A stretch of DNA of 64,000 bases from an uncultured Dehalococcoidia bacterium (GCA_951812795.1 OX638325.1:1302001-1366000); one strand, 5' to 3'; shown: positions 17,048 to 26,592, counted from the first letter of the stretch. Numbers and translations: made by a program. The notes: generated from the letters alone by a model not told the origin.

Positions 17048-19639
17048 TCACCCGTTAGCGGACAACCACTCCGCCAACGGCCCGGCCTCCCGTACCCTCG
17101 ATGCCACGTTGACATCGAGTCGCTCCAAATGCTGTTCCAATGTCAATTGACCTGTCGGCACGCTGTGCGTTTCGAAAAACTCTTTCACATCAGCGGTCTG
17201 CTCGGGTTTGGAAAGGGCTTGGATGCCGCTGACCATCCTGACGATGCTGTTGTCCGGATACATCTCGAGCATTTCGTCCCAGTGGGATTTGATGAATTTC
17301 CATGCCGTGAACCCGTGGTGGCGGTTGAACATCGCACCGCCTGCTAGGTATGGCGCATCTTGCGAACGGACCTCGCCGTTTAAGCACATCTCCAACGTGT
17401 TCTGGAACTCGCCATCGCCCGGGAAGGATGCGAGCAGGCTCATGTAGCGTCGCTCTTCTTGAGGTGTAGCAGGGTCCTTGAATCGACCGAGGAAGACTTC
17501 GTAGTCATCGGCTGATCCCAAAATCGCAACGGCATTGGCAGACGCTGACGCCATGTTGGGCTCTATCGCCTCACCCGCGAGGTAACCGTCGTGCATTGCG
17601 CGCAGTTTCGCCAATGCATCTGCGTTGCGCGCCGTGATTCCCAGCGAACGGGCGAGTACTCCGCGCAACTCGAGGTCGCGAGGTGAATCGTCGTCGCGCG
17701 GTTCCCAGCCTAAACGCGCCAGGCCGGCAGTATAGAGGGCTGCAAGCCGCGAACGCATGAGAGCCTTCGCAGCGTCGTCTTCGACGATGCGTTCAAGACT
17801 CCCCAAGTTGCGCGTCAGCAAAGTCCATACATCTAGGTCGTCCTCGTTCGAATATTGTTCAGCTAGACGAACGTAATCGATTGCGGACGAGTTGCCGGCC
17901 GCCATAGCCGCCCACTGGTCGTCGGCTAGGCTGTAGCGCTCGATCGCCTCCATGTCGCCCATCGCGTCGCGCAGGGACGTCATCAGATCGGGCGAATAGT
18001 TGACGCGGTAGAAGCCGTTACTGCCGCTGTTCGCGTTTACCCAACGCACACCTTCCAACTCGGCGATCTCGACATCATCCTCGCTCATCAGCATCTTCAT
18101 GCTGCCGATATTGCCACCGGCGTCGGCGTATCTGATACCCATCGGTATCGGCCACACCGTTTCGTCAGCCCGTTCGGGCTTTTTGTAGAAGAAGCGGTTC
18201 TGAGTGAGAATCGTCTTGTTACACCCGTCGCATTGCTTTGCGTTCACGATCGGATATCCGCGTTGGTATATCCACGCGTCCATCGTGCTGCGTACTGGTT
18301 CTCCAGTGACTTCTTCGAGCGCGTCCCAGAGGTCTGAGGTTTCAGTATTGCCGTACTGGTGCTTCTTCAGATAGTGGCGTATGCCGTCGCGGAAACGATC
18401 CGGCCCGAGGTGCTGCTCAAGCATCCGCAACACCGATCCGCCCTTTTCGTAAGTGAGCAGGTCGAACATGCCGTCGGCGTCGGCGGGCGACTTGACCTCG
18501 TATTCAATCGGTCGCGTTTTCTGCAACGAATCAACGTCGAATGCGGCTGATCTCTCGAGACTGAACTGGTCCCAGCGTCGCCATTCCGGATTGAACGCGT
18601 CGGTGCACATCGCCGCCATGAAGGTCGCGAACGCCTCGTTGAGCCAGATACCGTTCCACCACTCCATCGTCACGAGGTCGCCAAACCACATGTGGGCGAG
18701 TTCGTGAGCGATGACGTCGGCGATTCTAAGGAGTTCTGGTTGGGTAGCCCGTTCGGTATCGACCAAGAGGATGACCTCTCGGAACGTGACGCAACCTAAA
18801 TTCTCCATCGCGCCGAATGCGAAGTCGGGGACGGCGACGAGGTCGAGCTTTTCGCCGGGGTACGGAATGCCGTAGTAATCGATGAAGTACTTCAGCGAGA
18901 AGGCACCGGATTCGAGCGCGAAGGGAGTGAGGTGGCCTTTGCCGATGGGATGGATGATGCGGAGCGGTACGCCGTCGACATCGACTGGATCGGTCGCTTC
19001 GAAGGGGCCGACGATAAATGCCACCAAGTAGGTGGACATCTTTATCGTGGTGCCGAACTTGACGGTTCGCTCGGAGCCGTCGTCAGATACGACCTCGGAA
19101 ATGATCGGACCGTTGGACGCGGCGAAGAGGTCGGCGGGCACCGTCAGGGCGACTTCGAACGAGGCCTTCATCGCTGGCTCATCGAAGCATGGGAATGCCT
19201 GCCGGGCATCGGTGCTCTCGAACTGTGTTGTAGCTATCTTGCGCTCAGTTCCCGACTCGTCGGTGAACGTTGAGATGTAAAAACCCGCGAGTTTGCGGTT
19301 GAGGATTCCGTCGAAATCGATCGCTAAACGGTACGTCCCGGGTGCGGCGTCGCTAGCAAGTTGAAGCGTAACCCGTTCCAACTCCTCGTCATACGTGAAG
19401 TCGGACGCTTCGATCGTGCCGGAATCGCCAACTAAACGGGCCGATTTGACCTCGATCTCTTTGGTATTGAGAACGATCTCTGAAACCGCTTCGGTCACCT
19501 CCAACGAGATGTCGACTTCGCCCGAAAACGTTTCGGCATCTAAGTCTGGCCGAATATGAAGGTTGTAGTGACTCGGGGTTACCGAGGTTGGGAGTCGGTA
19601 GGGGTTGGATTGGGTTTTGGTGGTGACGGCGTCAGACAT
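17048..19639 (-). CDS. M1-family zinc aminopeptidase
   Basis: Removes N-terminal residues from peptides, probably in the cytoplasm (no signal peptide seen). 863 aa. The exopeptidase motif GAMEN and the zinc site HELAH-x18-E (VIAHELAH...WLNEAFA) are present, followed by a long helical C-terminal domain as in ERAP1/tricorn-interacting-factor types. I choose ATG 19639 (AGGA 8 nt upstream; SDAVTTK) over an in-frame codon at 19690. Substrate preference is not predictable. Confidence 0.92.
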   Translation of the reverse strand: MSDAVTTKTQSNPYRLPTSVTPSHYNLHIRPDLDAETFSGEVDISLEVTEAVSEIVLNTKEIEVKSARLVGDSGTIEASDFTYDEELERVTLQLASDAAPGTYRLAIDFDGILNRKLAGFYISTFTDESGTERKIATTQFESTDARQAFPCFDEPAMKASFEVALTVPADLFAASNGPIISEVVSDDGSERTVKFGTTIKMSTYLVAFIVGPFEATDPVDVDGVPLRIIHPIGKGHLTPFALESGAFSLKYFIDYYGIPYPGEKLDLVAVPDFAFGAMENLGCVTFREVILLVDTERATQPELLRIADVIAHELAHMWFGDLVTMEWWNGIWLNEAFATFMAAMCTDAFNPEWRRWDQFSLERSAAFDVDSLQKTRPIEYEVKSPADADGMFDLLTYEKGGSVLRMLEQHLGPDRFRDGIRHYLKKHQYGNTETSDLWDALEEVTGEPVRSTMDAWIYQRGYPIVNAKQCDGCNKTILTQNRFFYKKPERADETVWPIPMGIRYADAGGNIGSMKMLMSEDDVEIAELEGVRWVNANSGSNGFYRVNYSPDLMTSLRDAMGDMEAIERYSLADDQWAAMAAGNSSAIDYVRLAEQYSNEDDLDVWTLLTRNLGSLERIVEDDAAKALMRSRLAALYTAGLARLGWEPRDDDSPRDLELRGVLARSLGITARNADALAKLRAMHDGYLAGEAIEPNMASASANAVAILGSADDYEVFLGRFKDPATPQEERRYMSLLASFPGDGEFQNTLEMCLNGEVRSQDAPYLAGGAMFNRHHGFTAWKFIKSHWDEMLEMYPDNSIVRMVSGIQALSKPEQTADVKEFFETHSVPTGQLTLEQHLERLDVNVASRVREAGPLAEWLSANG

Positions 19640-19757
19640 GCGGATTCCTGGGTTTGACGATTCAAATGGCGCGCTTTGCGTGCGGCCCAATATCTGAATC
19701 TAACAATGATTGGGCGACAAGCCGGCGCTTCAACGGACGGAACGTCCTAAGCGAAAC

Positions 19758-19786
19758 GTAGGGGCAGGTTTCAAACCTGCCCCTAC
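19758..19786. repeat. 29-base perfect palindrome
   Basis: Two 14-base arms (GTAGGGGCAGGTTT and its complement) around a single C. It sits in the 201-base gap between the M1 aminopeptidase and aldolase genes. Its outer part GTAGGGGCA resembles the arms of the 58602-58682 inverted repeat. Confidence 0.85.
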
Positions 19787-19840
19787 CGGCGACCGGGGGA
19801 GGATTGTACACAGCACCCGAAAGGGGCATTGACGGTTTGT

Positions 19841-20671
19841 TTAGATCGTCTCTAGCGTATCCTCGGCTTCGCGGGCCTCTACCTCGCCGAACTTGGCTGC
19901 CGCAATCTCGCGTAGTTGGGCGAAGTCGTTTTGGATGCCTCTGAGCAAGATCCCGACGTCGCTGGAATGGAGCACGAAACGGACGCCGAGTTCGATGGCT
20001 TTGCCTGATGTTTCGATCGTCTGCTGGTGCACCATCGTCGGAACGCCGTGTTTGTTGCCCGTGTCAACGATGTTCTTGAGGACGTCTAGGTAAATCGGGT
20101 TATCGACTTCATCGGGAATGCCCAGTGATGTCGTGAGGTCGTTGGGACCAACGAAGATCCCGTCGATCTCGGCGCAATCAAGTAGCTCGTCCAATCGATT
20201 CGCCGCCGGTTCGGACTCGATCCCCATGATGAAGATGTGGTCCTTGTGCCGGTTGTGGAGATACTCTCGCGTCTTTTCGCTGGGCAACTCACCTGTCAAA
20301 CCGGCGCGCTCGAAATACTCTCCTTTAAGCGGATGGAGCCGCACCTTGTTGGCGCATGCCCGTACCTCTTCAACTGTCTCGCAGTAGGGCACGAGGACGC
20401 CGTCTGCTCCGGCGTCTAACGCAATAGCGACGTAACTATCGTCGGTGTTTGGTGTTCGGATTATGCAGGTGACGCCAGCACTCTTGATGCTAGTGACGAT
20501 CTCGGCGATACGAGCGCGGCTACGCGAGGTGTGCTCCCAGTCGATGATGATGTAGTCGAGCGTCGATCCGGCGTATACCCTCGACCATCGCAACCCTTCG
20601 ATTGCGGCGATCATGAATCCGAATACGGGTTTACCCGCCTTGAGTGTGGCTTTGAGTTGTGCCGGTTCCAT
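19841..20671 (-). CDS. HpcH/HpaI-family aldolase (2-oxo acid aldolase)
   Basis: Class II pyruvate aldolase-type TIM barrel of 276 aa; family members split 4-hydroxy-2-oxo acids into pyruvate and an aldehyde. Visible: IIIDWEHT near residue 42, RTPNTD, GADGVLVPYCETVEE, the metal-binding glutamate region IMGIESEPAANRLDE and GPNDLTTSLGIP. Start ATG 20671 (GGAG 11 nt upstream); a long upstream extension in the same frame overlaps the preceding gene and is not conserved. It follows the Gfo/Idh gene by 8 bases, so the two likely form an operon for a sugar or aldonate. The substrate is unknown. Confidence 0.88.
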   Translation of the reverse strand: MEPAQLKATLKAGKPVFGFMIAAIEGLRWSRVYAGSTLDYIIIDWEHTSRSRARIAEIVTSIKSAGVTCIIRTPNTDDSYVAIALDAGADGVLVPYCETVEEVRACANKVRLHPLKGEYFERAGLTGELPSEKTREYLHNRHKDHIFIMGIESEPAANRLDELLDCAEIDGIFVGPNDLTTSLGIPDEVDNPIYLDVLKNIVDTGNKHGVPTMVHQQTIETSGKAIELGVRFVLHSSDVGILLRGIQNDFAQLREIAAAKFGEVEAREAEDTLETI

Positions 20672-20679
20672 CGGTTTTT

Positions 20680-21708
20680 TTACTCCATGTCCAGAACCAC
20701 TTCGCGCCCAGTGCGCGCAGATTCTTCGGTTGCTTCTAATACCTTTAACACGTTTAGACCGTGAACCTGCGGTATCGGTGTGTCGTCGTCGCCGCGTTCC
20801 AACGATTCGATGAACTCGGTGAACTCGTCTAACAGGCTGTCGCGTTCGGGCACGTCTTCCTTGCGCCAACTGCCATTGCTGGTGTCGGCGATGTAGAGGG
20901 CTGGTTTGTCCCCTCCACCATAAGGCAATCGAAATCGTGCCATGCCGTTGGTGAAGAACCAGTCGCCACCATACTCGGTAGCGCCGTGGTCCCAAGCGAT
21001 GCGGCTCACACAAGCCACAATGCCGCTCTTCCAGCGGATGAAATACATGCCGGTGTCGTCGGCATTGATCTTGGGATGCTCGGAGCTGGGGTGGGTGAAC
21101 TGTCCCTGTTGCGCAGATACCGTTGCAACGTCGTAGCCGATGATCCACAGCAGCCGATCGATCTGATGCGTGCCGTCCATCTGCCCCATTCCGCCGCCGC
21201 GTTCTCGATCAAGCATCCATTCAGGTCGGTTGTACGGCCCGTACGGCTTGTGCCATACGTCGTATGCCATCAGCACAGTTCCAAGATCGCCGCTATCGAC
21301 GACGCCTTTCATGGCCCGAACCGCCGGATAGTAGCGCTGAGTATGCGCCGTCATCAACTTGACGCCGTTCTCGCGTGCTGCATCCAACATCTCTTCAGCC
21401 TGCGATGCCCATACCGCGGTAGGTTTCTCCATGTAGATGTGCTTGCCAGCGGCGGCGGCATCGAGTGCTGCTTGGTAGTGCAACCAGTGCGGAAGGGTAC
21501 CGACGATGACGTCTACATCGTCGCGTGCCAGAGCGTCGCGGTAGTCGGCAACGAAATCAACGTCCGGATGTCGGTCCTGCCAAGAAGCCGCGACGTCCTC
21601 TCTCGGCTCGGCAACGACCTTCACCTCGGCGCCGGGGGTTTTCTTCGCGACATCGATATAGTTGCCGCCGATCCGACCGGTGCCTAGTACTGCAACTCCA
21701 AAAGACAT
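20680..21708 (-). CDS. Gfo/Idh/MocA-family oxidoreductase
   Basis: NAD(P)-dependent sugar dehydrogenase-like protein of 342 aa. Rossmann motif VAVLGTGRIGGNY at residues 5-17, the EKP motif (YMEKPTAVWA, near residue 94) and a downstream DGTHQIDRLLWIIG segment with the catalytic-type His. ATG 21708 has AGGA 9 nt upstream. Together with the HpcH aldolase 8 bases downstream it suggests oxidation then cleavage of a sugar-derived compound; this is inference from gene order. Confidence 0.88.
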   Translation of the reverse strand: MSFGVAVLGTGRIGGNYIDVAKKTPGAEVKVVAEPREDVAASWQDRHPDVDFVADYRDALARDDVDVIVGTLPHWLHYQAALDAAAAGKHIYMEKPTAVWASQAEEMLDAARENGVKLMTAHTQRYYPAVRAMKGVVDSGDLGTVLMAYDVWHKPYGPYNRPEWMLDRERGGGMGQMDGTHQIDRLLWIIGYDVATVSAQQGQFTHPSSEHPKINADDTGMYFIRWKSGIVACVSRIAWDHGATEYGGDWFFTNGMARFRLPYGGGDKPALYIADTSNGSWRKEDVPERDSLLDEFTEFIESLERGDDDTPIPQVHGLNVLKVLEATEESARTGREVVLDME

Positions 21709-21854
21709 ATGGCGTGATCCTGCTTTCTAACCCGTTCTACGAATCAGGTTTCGACTCTAACAGCGAGATGCGAAGGTAATGATACTCTGATTAATCCTCC
21801 ATCAAATCAGAATCGATCCCCATTCATACACAAGCGCAGGATCGGGTTTCATCG

Positions 21855-22598
21855 ATGCAAGATCACCAACAGACCAGAAAATACGAACGCATTAGACATC
21901 TGCTTTTATCTAATCGGCAAGAGCATCCTGACGGATTTTGGTCCTGGATGTCCGATCTAAACGGTCAACCCGCAGACAAGAAAAGCGCGAACAAGTTTTT
22001 GCTGGCCTGTATCTTGGACTACCAGATGCGGTATCAGATCGTCTGGGAAAATGCCAAACGGTTTGTGGAGGATGACCTCGGTGATCCTGAGCACCTTTGG
22101 GAGACAATCACAAGTGTGCCGCGATCCGAATGGGAGTCTGAAGCTAGTTGGAGGAAACATTCGCTGCATCGATTCCCTGACGGTCATAACAGGGTTTGGC
22201 GAATCGGATCTCGGATAGTCAGTGACTATCAAGGAGACGCGCGAAACGTCTGGGATGGCCAGTGCCCAGATGTCGTCGTGAAACGGCTTGAGCGAGTGGG
22301 AGCCGGTCCACAAATATCACGAGTGACCGTAGGAGGACTTATCGATACCGGCCAGATCACTGGCGAAAGTTCTCTCAAGGCCGATCTTCACACTACTAAG
22401 GTCCTAGGCAGGGTATTCACAGGCGAGAAGGTTTCGCCGGATCATGCGCACCAAATAGCAGAATCAGTGCTTCCGGGCGACACTTGGCAACTCGATTTCC
22501 CCCTCTTTCAACTCGGCCTAAATGTCTGTAAAACTCGCGATCCGCGCTGCGGCGAGTGCTACCTCCGCGATGAGTGTCGTTACGCTGTAGCCCGTTAG
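21855..22598 (+). CDS. Divergent HhH-GPD DNA glycosylase-like protein with [4Fe-4S] motif
   Basis: 247 aa, related to endonuclease III/MutY base-excision enzymes. The C-terminus has the exact cluster spacing C225-x6-C232-x2-C235-x5-C241. The segment ADLHTTKVLGRV aligns with the catalytic-Asp motif (VDTHxxRVxxR). The helix-hairpin-helix region is diverged (RVGAGPQISRV), and the lysine used by bifunctional enzymes appears replaced by Gln, which would make it a monofunctional glycosylase or a DNA-binding protein. ATG 21855 lacks a good SD. It converges with the HAD gene, 6 bases apart. The family assignment is by motif only. Confidence 0.7.
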   Translation: MQDHQQTRKYERIRHLLLSNRQEHPDGFWSWMSDLNGQPADKKSANKFLLACILDYQMRYQIVWENAKRFVEDDLGDPEHLWETITSVPRSEWESEASWRKHSLHRFPDGHNRVWRIGSRIVSDYQGDARNVWDGQCPDVVVKRLERVGAGPQISRVTVGGLIDTGQITGESSLKADLHTTKVLGRVFTGEKVSPDHAHQIAESVLPGDTWQLDFPLFQLGLNVCKTRDPRCGECYLRDECRYAVAR

Positions 22599-22604
22599 CC
22601 TTCG

Positions 22605-23315
22605 TTACCGGATACCAAGCATCCCACGCAACTCCACAACACTCCCGATCTCCATGTCTGGCGCGGGCGCATCGTCTGGATATTCGTCGGTGACACGGAT
22701 CCAGGCTGTTTTCATTCCGACACCGGCTGCCCCTGTGATGTCGGTGTATGGGTTGTCTCCGACGAAGAGGATTTCGGATGGTTGGATATCGTCGATTCCT
22801 TCGAAGGAGAGTTTCAGGCGGCGGGTCGCTTCGTGATAGATGCGAGGGTCTGGTTTGTCGGCTCCAAAGAGGCGAGAGACTATTGCGAACGGGACGACGT
22901 CCGCGTAGCCGCTGTGTTCGAGCTTGATGATTTGGAATTTCTTGCCGTTCGTCACCACCGCCCACGGGAAACGAGCTTCGTTCAACTCCTTGACGAACTC
23001 TATCGCGCCTGCGATCGGCTTAGCTTGGCGGCCCATAGAGTTGAAAAACCAAGCTTCAAACTCGACAGGGTTCAAATCGATCTCCGACCATCGCTCCATG
23101 ATCCGTACGGCGGCAGCCTGCCCGTCGATCGTGCCGTGGGGCGACAGCGACCAGAAGAAATCAATCGCCCCGTCCCAACCCATTGTCGAGTTGATCGCCT
23201 TTTGCGTGTCGTAGAACTCCCGAAAAGTCGCCTCGAATGCGCTGGTCCGATCCAGTAGGGTGTCATCTAGATCGAACAGCGCAGCCCGGATACAGTTCAA
23301 TCGGGGTTTTTCCAT
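22605..23315 (-). CDS. HAD-superfamily hydrolase (phosphatase-like)
   Basis: 236 aa. Motif I FDLDDTLLD with nucleophile D15 and D17, motif II VVTNG, motif III lysine near GADKPD, and motif IV ILFVGDNPYTDITGA. The helical cap between motifs I and II is of the C1 type found in phosphoglycolate phosphatase, YjjG and haloacid dehalogenases. The substrate cannot be read from sequence. Its own neighbours give no clue. Confidence 0.88.
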   Translation of the reverse strand: MEKPRLNCIRAALFDLDDTLLDRTSAFEATFREFYDTQKAINSTMGWDGAIDFFWSLSPHGTIDGQAAAVRIMERWSEIDLNPVEFEAWFFNSMGRQAKPIAGAIEFVKELNEARFPWAVVTNGKKFQIIKLEHSGYADVVPFAIVSRLFGADKPDPRIYHEATRRLKLSFEGIDDIQPSEILFVGDNPYTDITGAAGVGMKTAWIRVTDEYPDDAPAPDMEIGSVVELRGMLGIR

Positions 23316-23350
23316 CTCAGGTTCTCAGACTTGGTTTTGCTTCGGGATTC

Positions 23351-23479
23351 TCTCGTCCCCTCTCCCGCTCGCCATCAACCCTCCCCCTCCCAGGGGGAGA
23401 TTAAGAGGGGGTCACCGGTGAGGGCAACCGGGCGGCTCCCCTCTCCCGCTCGGCGGGAGAGGGCTAGGGTGAGGGCAAC
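23351..23479. repeat. Nested cluster of type A and type B palindromic repeats
   Basis: The 166-base gap is mostly repeats. A left type A half (CCCCTCTCCCGCTCGCC) at 23357-23373 is interrupted by a complete type B element (C-rich arm from 23379, ending AGAGGGGGT at 23412) and resumes with GGTGAGGGCAAC (23417-23428). A full type A copy with its GGTGAGGGCAAC tail follows at 23437-23479. The layout reads as B inserted into A. Confidence 0.75.
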
Positions 23480-23481
23480 CG

Positions 23482-26400
23482 TCAATTTGAAATGGGCGCT
23501 AACAGCAGAATCTCGACGGTCACCTCATCTTCGACGACGAAGATTTGGCTCACGGGAGCTTCCATCCCGAAATCCGCCCACACGAAATTGGCCGTCCCGA
23601 GGATGACCAAATCGCTGCCATTGTCGAGACGTGCGGTGATGTCGAATTCTAGGTCGGCATCGGTACCGTTGACGTTGACAGTTCCAGTCAATTTGGTTTT
23701 GTGTTCCGCGCCGCTATCCAAGAACGGAGCCGGAACATCTCCTAGATCGGAAAAGTGAACTGTGGCTACGCGCTGATTAGGGAACATGCGCTCACGGACG
23801 TACCGGTCGCGACGTGATTGATCGCTCACCAGCGTATGCAGGTCGATCTCGACGGATGCGCTGTTCGAACTGAAATCAACTACCCCGCTGAGCGTCTCGG
23901 TCTCAAGTGACACGACTACGTCTGCGCCTCGCAGGGTTTCGTCGACTTTGAACAATCCCTTCGAACCCGCACCTATGGTGAAGGTTTGTGCCGCGGATGA
24001 TCCCATACCCGCTACCTTCGACGTTGGATCGATGTCCAAGTCGATCGAATCGCCAGCACTGACGAAGTTTCCGGTCGATGTGACCTGCCCGCCTTCGATC
24101 TTCCAGATCTCGATCGTGTTCAACACATCGCCGTTTTCGTCCATCTCCTGCTCGCCCGCGGCGCCAACGTAGTCGATGTCCTTGCCTTCGCTGATTAGTT
24201 GCAAAGCTTTGGCGAGATCGCCAGGGCCAACTTGTTCGCCCGGAGCATTCGCCACCCTTCGCATCGCTGCCTTGATATCGTCGCCATCTTCCGAACCGGC
24301 CTCGGCGATTGCCAGCGCAAGGATCGCCGCGGCGTCGAACGCCTCGGAGATGAAGATGCTCGACGGATCACCGCCAAGTTTGGAAGCGTAAAGCTCCTGG
24401 AATGCGTTCTGCGAAGGGGTACCTGGTGAGCCGGGTGCGGTGCCGTAGTTGCCTTCGAAGTTATCTGCGCCGACGGTATCGAACATCTCTTGGTTCTTCG
24501 TTCCGTCCACGAACATGAACTCGTCGAAGAACTGGCCTTCAACCGCCTCGCGCAGATATACGCCCGCGGTTTCGGGGTATGACATCGCCATCAGAACCGT
24601 TGCTCCGCCCTGCGAAGCCTGACGCAATTCCGAGGTGTAGCTTGCTTGTCCGCCTTCGATCGGTACGGATGCCGACACCGTTCCACCCAGACTCTCAAAC
24701 GTCTCCGCGAACACTGTCGAGAGACCCTCGCCATAGGCATTGTTGATGTACATCGTCGCCACGTTATCGTAGCCGAGTTCGTTGGCCACTTGCGCAAGTA
24801 TGACTCCTTGAAACGCGTCCGATACCGTGGTGCGGAATACGAGGTCGTTGTCATCCAAACTCGAGAGAGCCGGTGAAGTCGACGCAGGTGAAACGAGCAC
24901 CGCCCCATTCGGGATCGTCACCGATTCCGCAACCGCCAACGACACTCCAGACGACAGCGAGCCCACAATCGCCTCAACGCCGTCCACATTCACCAACGCG
25001 CTCGCCGCGTCAGTCGCAATCTGCGGACTGGTGCCGCTGTCTCGATGGATCATCTCGATCTGCCTACCATCGATGCCGCCCGCTTCGTTGATCAGCACCG
25101 CCGCAAGATCGGTAGCAAGAACGATAGGAGGACCGAATACTGCCAGATCACCGGTGGCGTCGATCAACGTGCCGATCTTGATCGGGTCGCCGCTCGGCGC
25201 CATCGTCGTTGGAGCAGCCGTGATGTCAATTGAGTCACCTGGTCTGGCGAAGATACCGGTCGAGGTTACTTGTCCACCGTCGATCTTCCAGACTTCGATG
25301 GTGTTTTGGACATCTCCGTTTTCGTCGAAGTCCTGATCGCCAGCCGCACCGACATAGTCGATGTCCTTGCCTTCGTTGATAAGTTGCAACGCCTTGGCGA
25401 GATCACCGGGTCCGACCTTTTCGCCCGGCGCGTTAGCTATGTCGCGCATCGCCGCTTTGATGTCATCGCCATCTTCGGAACCTGCCTCGGCGATAGCTAG
25501 AGCGAGGATGACCGCGGCATCAAAGGCTTCGGAGACAAAAAGGCTCGATGGGTCACCGTCCAGCTTGGAAGAATAGAGGTCTTTGAAGGTCTCTTGAGTT
25601 GGAGTGCCGGGTGCGCCCGGAGCTGTGCCGTAGTTGCCCTCAAAGCTGTCGGCGCCGAGGTTGTCAATCATCTCCTGATTCTTAGTGCCGTCGACGAACA
25701 TGAAGTCGTCGAAATACTGACCCTCAACAGCCTCGCGCAAGTAGACGCCTGCGGTTTCGGGGTATGACAGTGCCAATAGGACTTCGGCACCGCCTTGCGA
25801 AGCTTGGCGTAGCTCGGATGCGTAGCTTGCCTGACCACCTTCGATGGGAACTGCTGCGGAGACCGTCCCTCCTTGGCTTTCGAAGTTTTCTTGGAAGACG
25901 TTCGAAAGTCCCTCACCGTAAGCATTGTTGATGTACAGCGTGGCGACGTTCTCGTATCCGAGTTGGTTCGCGAGTTGAGCCGCGATCACGCCCTGCAGGG
26001 CGTCGGAGACGGTCGTTCGGAACACCGTATCGTTGTCATCAAGATTCGTGATCGCTGGCGAAGTAGACGCGGGAGATACAAGAACCGCGCCGTTAGGTAT
26101 AGTCACGGATTCGGCAACTGCCAGAGTGACGCCGGAGGAGAGGGAGCCGACGATGGCTTCCACGCCATCGACGTTTACGAGCGCACTAGCGGCGTCGGTA
26201 GCGATCTGAGGGCTTGTGCCGCTGTCGCGATGCACCATCTCGATGGGGCGCCCATCGATACCGCCGGCTTCGTTTATCAGCAACGCCGCGAGATCTGTGG
26301 CGAGAACAATCGGTGGACCGAATGCAGCAAGATCGCCGGTGACATCGATGAGCGTACCTATCCTTATCGGCTCGCCCGCTGGTTCCACCACCACTTCTGG

Positions 26401-26592
26401 CGTGGGTTCAGGCGCCTCAGTAGGCGGCACCGGAGTTGCGGTAGGCGCAACTGGGGCCGGAGACGGTGTTGGTTCTTCGGCGCTGCATGAAACTACTGCG
26501 ACGCTGACGCTCAAAGCGGCTATCAGCAACAGCACAAACACTCCAGACATTCGAGCGGCGGCGTAGGTTTTCAGTACTTGCATTTCGTGCAT
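23482..26592 (-). CDS. Lipoprotein fusion: two Leu/Ile/Val-type binding domains plus YceI domain
   Basis: Predicted exported lipoprotein of 1,036 aa. A signal peptide ends in a lipobox (VVSC) near residue 36; a Pro/Thr/Glu-rich linker follows. Two Peripla_BP_6 domains then come in tandem (each about 370 aa, starting PIRIGTLIDVTGDLAAFGPP and PIKIGTLIDATGDLAVFGPP), very similar in protein but with many synonymous DNA differences. The last about 180 residues (TFTIGAGSKGLFKVDE... to VEILLLAPISN) match a YceI-like lipocalin fold that binds isoprenoid-type lipids in known members. I start at ATG 26592 (AAAGGA upstream); ATG 26610 is also possible. No transporter genes adjoin it. Confidence 0.85.
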   Translation of the reverse strand: MHEMQVLKTYAAARMSGVFVLLLIAALSVSVAVVSCSAEEPTPSPAPVAPTATPVPPTEAPEPTPEVVVEPAGEPIRIGTLIDVTGDLAAFGPPIVLATDLAALLINEAGGIDGRPIEMVHRDSGTSPQIATDAASALVNVDGVEAIVGSLSSGVTLAVAESVTIPNGAVLVSPASTSPAITNLDDNDTVFRTTVSDALQGVIAAQLANQLGYENVATLYINNAYGEGLSNVFQENFESQGGTVSAAVPIEGGQASYASELRQASQGGAEVLLALSYPETAGVYLREAVEGQYFDDFMFVDGTKNQEMIDNLGADSFEGNYGTAPGAPGTPTQETFKDLYSSKLDGDPSSLFVSEAFDAAVILALAIAEAGSEDGDDIKAAMRDIANAPGEKVGPGDLAKALQLINEGKDIDYVGAAGDQDFDENGDVQNTIEVWKIDGGQVTSTGIFARPGDSIDITAAPTTMAPSGDPIKIGTLIDATGDLAVFGPPIVLATDLAAVLINEAGGIDGRQIEMIHRDSGTSPQIATDAASALVNVDGVEAIVGSLSSGVSLAVAESVTIPNGAVLVSPASTSPALSSLDDNDLVFRTTVSDAFQGVILAQVANELGYDNVATMYINNAYGEGLSTVFAETFESLGGTVSASVPIEGGQASYTSELRQASQGGATVLMAMSYPETAGVYLREAVEGQFFDEFMFVDGTKNQEMFDTVGADNFEGNYGTAPGSPGTPSQNAFQELYASKLGGDPSSIFISEAFDAAAILALAIAEAGSEDGDDIKAAMRRVANAPGEQVGPGDLAKALQLISEGKDIDYVGAAGEQEMDENGDVLNTIEIWKIEGGQVTSTGNFVSAGDSIDLDIDPTSKVAGMGSSAAQTFTIGAGSKGLFKVDETLRGADVVVSLETETLSGVVDFSSNSASVEIDLHTLVSDQSRRDRYVRERMFPNQRVATVHFSDLGDVPAPFLDSGAEHKTKLTGTVNVNGTDADLEFDITARLDNGSDLVILGTANFVWADFGMEAPVSQIFVVEDEVTVEILLLAPISN

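Noticed and set aside
20986-21687. Plus-strand frame of 233 codons
   Set aside because: Antisense to the clear Gfo/Idh gene and compositionally odd.
23351-23479. CRISPR array
   Set aside because: Repeats are of two kinds, nested and not regularly spaced, and no cas genes are present.
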